In this document: piece by piece, positions 58,441 to 64,000 of the stretch
Numbering within the stretch: the first letter of the stretch is position 1
Layout: each line of letters begins with the position of its first letter
From: an uncultured Oscillospiraceae bacterium
GTDB taxonomy: Bacteria; Bacillota; Clostridia; Oscillospirales; Oscillospiraceae
DNA: 64,000 nt
Assembly: GCA_910588045.1 (NCBI GenBank)
Contig: CAJUPS010000007.1
Span: 1 to 64,000, forward strand
Direction: 5' to 3'
Position numbers and translations under genes: made by a program
Notes under the pieces: generated by a model
The model's database searches: none
Seen by the model: only the letters and a program-made list of their open reading frames with translations
What the model was told of the DNA's origin: nothing

Positions 58441-58483
58441 TGTATTTCATGTGGGGTTAGTTGCTTAAAATTGGGCAACTGCA

Positions 58484-58504
58484 AGACAAAATAGAAATTT
58501 CGTC
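58484..58504 (-). repeat. Right inverted repeat of the predicted invertible element
   Basis: AGACAAAATAGAAATTTCGTC, the inverted partner of 58264-58284 with one mismatch. Its 6-bp centre is TAGAAA, the complement of the left centre, so recombination would invert rather than delete the segment. Confidence 0.8.
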
Positions 58505-58599
58505 TACCGATGTCCTTCCGCAAGGCGTATGCGCTAAGCGGATCGACATAGATGTCTGTGTGGAAAAACGAGAGGAAGGGGAAGCCGCACGAAAGGTGC

Positions 58600-58694
58600 G
58601 GAACGCACAACCCGATTATTCCGGCAAACCATTGGAAACGATGGGACGCAAAGCCAGGCGCTGTGGAGCTAATGCTCTATGCTCGACCGGCTGC
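58600..58694 (+). promoter_or_regulatory. c-di-GMP-I (GEMM) type riboswitch, aptamer 1
   Basis: GGCAAACCATTGGAAACGAT (from 58623), followed by GGGACGCAAAGCC, is almost the Vibrio Vc2 core (GGCAAACC-GAAA-GGGACGCAAAGCC). A second arm GCTGTGGAGC-TAAT-GCTCTATGCTCG and the closing CCGG/CCGG P1 pairing follow. The G just before the GCAAACC block, which recognises one guanine of the ligand in Vc2 by my alignment, is present. Edges are approximate. Confidence 0.85.
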
Positions 58695-58790
58695 ACGGCA
58701 AACCAGCGGAAACGCTGGGACGGCAAAGCCAGAGGCTGTGGGATTACCATTCCCCCGCCGGTAATCCTATGCTCGTTCGGTTACCGGACT
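58695..58790 (+). promoter_or_regulatory. c-di-GMP-I (GEMM) type riboswitch, aptamer 2
   Basis: The second copy begins within a few bases of the first: CGGCAAACCAGCGGAAACGC, then TGGGACGGCAAAGCC, a long GGATTACC/GGTAATCC arm and CTATGCTCG. An extra G occurs in GACGGCAAAGCC. There is no T-run terminator before the SLH gene, so the output may be translational; CGGAC/GTCCG and CTTTGC/GCAAAG alternatives lie close to the RBS. Confidence 0.8.
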
Positions 58791-58830
58791 CCCTTTGCGT
58801 CCGAATAATGCAAAGAAAGGAAACGAAACT

Positions 58831-60486
58831 ATGAGAAAACGAATTTTTTCTAAAGCCTTGGCCCTCCTGATGATTCTGTCGCTGCTGCCTGTGACAGCAT
58901 TTGCGACGGGTTTGGAGAGCACAGCTCCGGATGACACCCTCATCCTGGACACGGAACCAGATTCCGCGCCTCAGGTGGACGCCGCTCTGCAAGCGGATGG
59001 TCAGACCGAGACGCAGTCGGTGGCGACGGGAACCCTCAAGGTCTTCTATTATGACGCTATCAATGATTCCAACAATCAAGAGCAGAAAGAAGGCTGGAAC
59101 GTTGACGGCGGCACTTGGGAAGACAACAACTACTACAAGCTCAAGGAAATTGAGGTCCCTCTGGATATTCTTCCCACTAAAGATCTTCCGAATAAGAATA
59201 ATTCCATGACGCTGGATCCTTCTGCAAATGAAGCGTTAGTGGAAGCATTGCAGGAACAGTTGGATAATATTGAATGGGAGGGCCCAAAGCCGACGGTCAA
59301 CCTTGATCTGGTGACGCTCGGAAAGCTCAGCAACCAAGGAAACGGTGTCTGGCACCTCGATGTGACATACAACGATGTGGCTAAGGCCCAGGATTCCGTG
59401 TACGTGTACATGGACACGACGCTGGGTTCTCTTCCTGAGGAGATTCGGCAGCAGTTGTCCGGCCTGGGGATCAATTCCCTGACCGACTTGTACAAAAACA
59501 AGTGGGCCACTCTGGGCAAAATCGAGCGGATTGATTTGACGTCCTCGGACAGCATAGACTGGGATACCCTAATGGCCGAATATCTCGAAAGCTACGTCGA
59601 GGAAAATCCCGATCCCAACTTCACCGCCTGCAAAGCCAATCTGACTGCCGTGAAGAATCTTCTGGAAAGCCTCACCTGGAAGCTGACCGAAAATAACTCC
59701 GGTGCAAACTACGGAAGCAGCGGCAACTATGTCCCCGTTGGCAAGATGACGACTCACCTGGACGGTACGATCACGTGCTACACGGTGAGCTATGGCAACG
59801 AAATTGACGGTGTTGAAGCGACTGACATTGGGACTAAAACCGTCCTGAAGAACATGACCATTGGTGAGCTCCAAAGCAATCTGGAGGGCTACACCTTTGG
59901 CGGCTGGTATCTGGCGGACGGGACACCGTTTGACCTTGCCAGCACAAAGATCACCGCTGACACCAAACTCATTGCACGCTGGACTTCTCCTGTTCCCGAG
60001 GAACCGGAGATTCTCCTCCCCGTGGAGTTCTCTGTCGATTTCACCGCTGATGCCGGTACGACCACCATCGAGGATGAAGAGACGCCTCTGGCCGGTTTGT
60101 TGACCCGCGCGGACGCCATCGGCTACCTGTGGGAGCAGACCGGCAGTCCCGAGGCTGACCTGTCCGACTTTGCGGACGTCCCCGAGGACCACTACTGGGC
60201 CGCCGCCATCGGCTGGGCCCAGGACAAGGGGATCGCCCTTCCCGACGAGGAAGGCAATTTCCGTCCCGATGATCTGGTCCTCCGCACTTCCGACGAGCCC
60301 GAGGGCGAACTTCAGGAGTTCCTGAACCGCTACGCGGTGTTCGCCGGTATTGCGCTGGAAGAGGGCGAGCGTTTCATTACGCTGGAGGGCGAAGCCGGGG
60401 ACATCCTCATGGGCGAGGAGGCGCAGGCCATCTTTGACCAATTTTTCGCCGAGTTGGATGCTGCTCTTGAGGCCAAGGCCGCATAA
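58831..60486 (+). CDS. Secreted surface protein with InlB B-repeat-like and SLH domains
   Basis: The 551-aa product has a Sec signal peptide (1-25, VTAFA), a large region of unknown fold (about 40-330), a Listeria-Bacteroides/InlB-type repeat (about 349-390; YTFGGWYLADGTPFD), and one recognisable SLH module (about 420-475; LTRADAIGYLWEQTGSP, FADVPEDHYWAAAIGWAQDKGI) for wall attachment. The acidic Glu/Ala C-terminus resembles a partial second SLH. ATG at 58831 follows AAAGGAAACG. Base composition of the first 1.1 kb is more AT-rich than the neighbours. It sits behind the invertible segment and tandem riboswitches. Confidence 0.88.
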   Translation: MRKRIFSKALALLMILSLLPVTAFATGLESTAPDDTLILDTEPDSAPQVDAALQADGQTETQSVATGTLKVFYYDAINDSNNQEQKEGWNVDGGTWEDNNYYKLKEIEVPLDILPTKDLPNKNNSMTLDPSANEALVEALQEQLDNIEWEGPKPTVNLDLVTLGKLSNQGNGVWHLDVTYNDVAKAQDSVYVYMDTTLGSLPEEIRQQLSGLGINSLTDLYKNKWATLGKIERIDLTSSDSIDWDTLMAEYLESYVEENPDPNFTACKANLTAVKNLLESLTWKLTENNSGANYGSSGNYVPVGKMTTHLDGTITCYTVSYGNEIDGVEATDIGTKTVLKNMTIGELQSNLEGYTFGGWYLADGTPFDLASTKITADTKLIARWTSPVPEEPEILLPVEFSVDFTADAGTTTIEDEETPLAGLLTRADAIGYLWEQTGSPEADLSDFADVPEDHYWAAAIGWAQDKGIALPDEEGNFRPDDLVLRTSDEPEGELQEFLNRYAVFAGIALEEGERFITLEGEAGDILMGEEAQAIFDQFFAELDAALEAKAA

Positions 60487-60520
60487 TTTTCCCGCTCCCC
60501 TTTCTCTCCCACACATGCAG

Positions 60521-60552
60521 AAGCCCCGGAGGCTGTGCCTCCGGGGCTTTTC
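60521..60552. terminator. Bidirectional terminator between SLH and GH1 genes
   Basis: AAGCCCCGGAGGC (60521-60533), loop TGT, complement at 60537-60549, then TTT; it separates two convergent genes. Confidence 0.85.
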
Positions 60553-60558
60553 GTCATC

Positions 60559-61908
60559 TTACAGCTCCGCGCCGCTGCTCTCGATCACCTTAGCATACCA
60601 CGCTGCGGAATCCTTGGGGATGCGCTCCCCCGTGGCGTAGTCCACAAAGATGATTCCGAAGCGCTCGTCATAGCCCTGGGTCCACTCGAAGTTGTCCAGG
60701 AAGCTCCACTGGAGGTATCCCAGCACCGGCACGCCCTCGTCGATGCCCTTCTTCAGCTCCACCAGATAGCGGTGGAGGAAGTCGATGCGCTCCGGGTCGT
60801 GGACCTTGCCGTCCAGGAACACCCGGTCATTGCAGGACTGGCCGTTCTCGGTGATGACGATGGGCTTGCCATACCGGCGGTAGTTGTTCACCACGCAGTA
60901 GTGCATCACCTCCGGCGTCACCTTCCACTTGCAGGCGGTGAGGGGGAAGCCGGGCGCTTTCCGGACGTACTTGCCCTCCGCGTCCACCTCGTCGCCGCTG
61001 TAGACGTTGATGCCGATGAAGTCCAGGGTCTCCATCTTCTCCCAGTCGGCGGGGTCGATGGTCTCGGCGAACTTCCGCACCGCGGCCGGGGCGCTCTCGT
61101 CGTACTTTTTCAGCACGAGGGAGTCCAGGAAGATGTTGCTGGTGAAGGCCCAGCCCCTCTCGGAGGAGAGATTGAAGGTCTCCCGATAGGCGGCCTCCCG
61201 GTTCTCGGGGGTGTCCTCCGAGGGATAGCACTGCCGTCCGCAGGGGGCCGCCCCCACCAGGGCCTCGGGGTCCACGGCCTTGATGACCCGGTAGGCCTCG
61301 CTGTGGGCCAGACACATGATGTGGAATGCCTGGGCCACCTTCTCCTCGCCCATCTTCAGCCCCGGGGCGTGCTCGCCGTTTCCATAGCCCAGGGCGGCAG
61401 CGCACTGGGGCTCGTTGAGGGTCATGTACCGGCGGACCTTTCCCTTGAGCCGTCCGGCCACGATCCCGGCGTAGCGGCCGAAGGCGGCCACAATGTCCCG
61501 GTTGAGCCAGCCGCCCTTGTCCTGGAGGGCGGAGGGCAGATCCCAGTGGTAGAGGGTGACCATGGGCTCGATGCCGTTGGCGATCAGCTCATCCACCAGG
61601 TCCTCATAGAACTGCAAGCCCTTCTCGTTGACCTCGCCGTCCCCGTCGGGGATGATCCGCGCCCAGCTGATGGAGAAGCGGTACGCCTGGATGTTGTGGG
61701 CCTTCATCAGGGCCACGTCCTCGCGGTAGCGGTGGTAGCTGTCGCAGGCCACGTCCCCGGTGTCGCCGTTCTTGACGTGGGTCCTGGTCAGCTCATGGCA
61801 GTAGTCGTCCCAGATATTGGGCCCCTTGCCGTCCTCGTTCCAGGCCCCCTCGCACTGGTAGGACGCGCAGGCCACGCCCCAGAAAAAGTCCTTAGAAAAT
61901 GCGCTCAT
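60559..61908 (-). CDS. GH1 beta-glucosidase / 6-phospho-beta-glucosidase
   Basis: This 449-aa (beta/alpha)8 retaining glycosidase has acid/base Glu in TLNEPQ (near 165) and nucleophile Glu in ITENGQ (near 352). The FFWGVACASYQCEGAWNEDGKG start and WSFLDNFEWTQGYDERFGI end are typical of GH1. Length and the free-sugar-type end favour a beta-glucosidase, but phospho-specificity cannot be excluded. ATG at 61908 overlaps the stop of the phosphorylase gene (ATGA) and has GGAGG before it, so the two are coupled for beta-glucan breakdown. Confidence 0.93.
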   Translation of the reverse strand: MSAFSKDFFWGVACASYQCEGAWNEDGKGPNIWDDYCHELTRTHVKNGDTGDVACDSYHRYREDVALMKAHNIQAYRFSISWARIIPDGDGEVNEKGLQFYEDLVDELIANGIEPMVTLYHWDLPSALQDKGGWLNRDIVAAFGRYAGIVAGRLKGKVRRYMTLNEPQCAAALGYGNGEHAPGLKMGEEKVAQAFHIMCLAHSEAYRVIKAVDPEALVGAAPCGRQCYPSEDTPENREAAYRETFNLSSERGWAFTSNIFLDSLVLKKYDESAPAAVRKFAETIDPADWEKMETLDFIGINVYSGDEVDAEGKYVRKAPGFPLTACKWKVTPEVMHYCVVNNYRRYGKPIVITENGQSCNDRVFLDGKVHDPERIDFLHRYLVELKKGIDEGVPVLGYLQWSFLDNFEWTQGYDERFGIIFVDYATGERIPKDSAAWYAKVIESSGAEL

Positions 61909-64000
61909 ACTGTTACCTCCACATGATAGTCTGTCTTTCCGGCGTCGGGGATCCGCTTCCCCTCCACCGGCGCTCCGTCCACGGTCATGGAGCGCTTCCC
62001 CGTCTGCCGGACGTGAATCCGGTAGCGCGCGCCCCGGTAGCGGCGGTATACCGTGTACTCCTTCCATTCCCCGGGCAGGCAGGGATCCACCACCAGTCCC
62101 TCGGGGGTGGGCCGGACGCCCAGGATGTATTGGCTGATGTCCACGAAGGTCCAGGCAGCGGTGCCCGTGAGCCAGCTGTTCCGGGCCGCGCCCTCGTCGT
62201 GGGACGCCCGGGCCGCCACGGTCTGGGCGTAGACATAGGGCTCCACCCGCCGGATCTCGCTGTGCTCCTCCTGGTAGATGGGGCAGGTCCGGCGGTAGAT
62301 GTCAAAGGCGTTGTCCCCCCGGCCCGCCACGGTCTCGGCGATGCTGATCCAGGGGTTGTTGTGGCAGAAGATGGACCCGTTCTCCTTGTAGCCCGGGGGA
62401 TAGCTGGTGATCTCCCCCAGCTCCTTGTGGTAGACCGTGTAGCAGGGGGCGAGGAGCTCCACGCCGTACTTCCCCAGCAGCCGCTCCCGGACGGAGTCCA
62501 GGGCCCGGACCGCCTTGCCGTCGTCCAGCCCCACCCCGGCCATGACGCACATGCCCTGGGGCTCGATGAAGATCTGGCCCTCGGCGCAATCCCTGCTGCC
62601 CACGGGGCGGGAGTAGGCGTCATAGGCCCGGACGAACCACGCGCCGTCCCAGCCGGGGCCCTTGATGGCCCTCTCCATCGCCGCCGCGGCCTCCTCCACC
62701 TCGGACGCCTCTCCGGCAAGGCCCTTCCTCCGGCACAGGGCGGCGTACTGCCTCCCGTAGAGGACGAACATGCCCGCGATGAACACACTCTCCGCTACGG
62801 GGCCCTCGCTGGGGCCCGTGGTCTGGAAGCTCTCTCCGGGCTCCTCGGAGAAGCAGTTGAGGTTCAGGCAGTCGTTCCAGTCCGCCCGTCCGATGAGGGG
62901 CAGACCGTGGGGCCCCAGGTGGGTCATGATGTACCCCACACTCCGGCGCAGGTGCTCCATGAGGGGCTCCTCCGAGCCGGGGGCGTTGTCGAAGGGCGTG
63001 GGGTGGTCCAGGATGCCGTCGTCCCCGGTCTCGGCGATGTAGGCGTAGGTGCAGGCCACCAGCCACAGGGGATCGTCGTTGAAGCCGCTGCCCACGTCGC
63101 CGTTGCCCCGCTTTGTGAGGGGCTGATACTGGTGGTAGGTGGACCCGTCGGGGAACTGGATGGAGGCGATGTCGATGATCCGCTCCCTGGCCCGGTCCGG
63201 GGCCATGTGGACGAAGCCCAGCAGGTCCTGACAGCTGTCCCTAAAGCCCATGCCCCGGCCGGTGCCGGACTCAAAGTAGCTGGCGGACCGGCTCATATTG
63301 AAGGTGACCATGCACTGGTACTGGTGCCAGGTGTTCACCATGGTCTCCAGCTTCTTGTCCCCGCACTCCAGGCGGTAGACCCCCAGCAGGTCCTCCCAGT
63401 AGGCGCGCAGCTCCTCCAGGGCGTCCTCTACCGCCTGATCCTCTGCAAATTTCTCCATCACCCGGTAAGCGGTGTCCTTCCGGATGACGCCGGGGGCGGT
63501 AAACTTCTGATCCCGGGGATTCTGTCCGTAGCCCAGGACGAAGAGATAGCTGACGGATTCGCCCGGGGCCAGGGTGGCGTCCAGGGCCAGGCCCGCCATG
63601 GGCGCGCCGCCGTGGGCCAGGAGATCCCCGGTCTTCCCGCTGACCACCGCCCGGGGCGCGGCGAAGGAGCCGAACTGGCCCAGGAAGGCGTCCCGGTCGG
63701 TGTCGTACCCGGCGAGGGGGGCGTTGACGCCGTAGTAGGCGTAGTGGTCCCGCCGCTCCCGGTACTCGGTGGTGTGGTAGAGGACGCTGCCCTCCCGCTC
63801 CACCTCGCCGATGTTCAGGTTCCGTTGGAAGTTGGAGGTATCGTCCACCGCGTTCCACAGGCACCACTCCACGGCGGCGGTAAAGCGCAGGGACTTACTC
63901 AGGCTCGTCTCGTTTTTCAGTACGACCCGCTGGACCTCGCAGTTCTCCCCGATGGGGACGAAGAAGGTGAGCTCCGCCGCCAGCCCGTCCCTGGCCGTCT
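61905..64000 (-). CDS. GH94 glycoside phosphorylase (partial, N-terminus outside window)
   Basis: The frame is open to the right edge, so the gene continues beyond 64000; about 698 C-terminal residues are seen. It has GH94 hallmarks: GSGFNDDPLWLV, the catalytic-Asp motif GRADWNDCLNLN, and a C-terminal jelly-roll. These enzymes phosphorolyse beta-linked disaccharides such as cellobiose to glucose-1-phosphate and glucose; the exact linkage is not decided. Full length is probably about 800 aa. A GTG at 63872 is internal, since the upstream sequence still encodes matching protein. Coupled to the GH1 gene. Confidence 0.9.
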   Translation of the reverse strand, partial: TARDGLAAELTFFVPIGENCEVQRVVLKNETSLSKSLRFTAAVEWCLWNAVDDTSNFQRNLNIGEVEREGSVLYHTTEYRERRDHYAYYGVNAPLAGYDTDRDAFLGQFGSFAAPRAVVSGKTGDLLAHGGAPMAGLALDATLAPGESVSYLFVLGYGQNPRDQKFTAPGVIRKDTAYRVMEKFAEDQAVEDALEELRAYWEDLLGVYRLECGDKKLETMVNTWHQYQCMVTFNMSRSASYFESGTGRGMGFRDSCQDLLGFVHMAPDRARERIIDIASIQFPDGSTYHQYQPLTKRGNGDVGSGFNDDPLWLVACTYAYIAETGDDGILDHPTPFDNAPGSEEPLMEHLRRSVGYIMTHLGPHGLPLIGRADWNDCLNLNCFSEEPGESFQTTGPSEGPVAESVFIAGMFVLYGRQYAALCRRKGLAGEASEVEEAAAAMERAIKGPGWDGAWFVRAYDAYSRPVGSRDCAEGQIFIEPQGMCVMAGVGLDDGKAVRALDSVRERLLGKYGVELLAPCYTVYHKELGEITSYPPGYKENGSIFCHNNPWISIAETVAGRGDNAFDIYRRTCPIYQEEHSEIRRVEPYVYAQTVAARASHDEGAARNSWLTGTAAWTFVDISQYILGVRPTPEGLVVDPCLPGEWKEYTVYRRYRGARYRIHVRQTGKRSMTVDGAPVEGKRIPDAGKTDYHVEVTV

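Larger units (their letters stand above)
58285..58483. other. Predicted invertible segment carrying promoter and terminator
   Basis: The segment is about 200 bp between the inverted repeats. It has a leftward extended -10 promoter close to the left repeat and a large bidirectional terminator in the middle. No gene is present. In this orientation I see no good rightward promoter for the SLH gene, so the segment reads as an OFF state; inversion would point the promoter at the riboswitches and the SLH gene. Confidence 0.7.

Noticed and set aside
58376..58504. CRISPR-like or phage attachment interpretation of the repeats near the recombinase
   Set aside because: There are only two long copies in inverted orientation, plus a terminator palindrome; no regular spacer array or phage genes are present. 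A promoter-inversion element fits better.
58461..58808. 115-codon open frame across the riboswitch region
   Set aside because: The sequence is explained by two structured aptamers; the frame has no RBS and its protein is an artefact of repeated CAAAGCC/GGAAACG blocks.

Overview
The window looks like a chromosomal segment of a GC-rich Clostridia, most plausibly an Oscillospirales gut anaerobe of the Flavonifractor/Lawsonibacter/Intestinimonas type (inference). Supporting signs are monoderm surface features (lipobox lipoproteins, an SLH-domain surface protein, no outer-membrane genes), a Firmicutes-type S10-spc-alpha ribosomal operon with adk-map-KOW protein-infA, a zinc-binding S14, sigma-A promoters, Mn2+ and c-di-GMP type riboswitches, and sialic-acid catabolism.

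Layout. 1-2.5 kb: thiI, an XRE regulator and a divergent small membrane protein sharing a palindromic operator/promoter. 2.6-4.4 kb: a yybP-ykoY (Mn2+) type riboswitch with a terminator, leading into a flotillin-like SPFH protein. 4.6-16.2 kb: an unusual operon with two large paralogous lipoproteins (propeller-like N-terminal half plus solute-binding C-terminal half), two sugar-type ABC permeases, a HlyD/RND-type adaptor, a MacB-like extracytoplasmic-domain protein with no dedicated ATPase, and a MalK-type ATPase. 16.3-26.4 kb: a probable sialic-acid/amino-sugar regulon (YesL, SGNH esterase, ROK protein, AGE epimerase, RpiR regulator, ABC importer, YhcH, NanA-like lyase). 26.5-30.1 kb: a heterodimeric ABC exporter. 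30.2-35.3 kb: carboxylesterase, XRE-TPR regulator, polysaccharide deacetylase, zinc-ribbon membrane protein, HAD phosphatase.

35.5-51.9 kb: the complete S10-spc-alpha operon on the minus strand (32 genes, rpsJ to rplQ). It has a consensus promoter, a leader with a possible short ORF and attenuator, and two repeat-like insertions between genes. 52-57.3 kb: diaminopropionate ammonia-lyase, an HD protein, NfeD, two tandem GNAT proteins, a 51-aa small protein and an amidase.

57.4-60.5 kb is the most striking part. A tyrosine recombinase is followed by about 240 bp bounded by 21-bp inverted repeats whose 6-bp centres are in opposite orientation. The segment carries a promoter now facing away from the downstream gene and a strong bidirectional terminator. 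Next come two tandem c-di-GMP-I (GEMM) type aptamers and a secreted InlB-repeat/SLH surface protein. This has the architecture of a phase-variable, c-di-GMP-gated surface-protein switch, apparently captured in the OFF orientation. The window ends with a GH1 beta-glucosidase and a GH94 phosphorylase that runs off the right edge.
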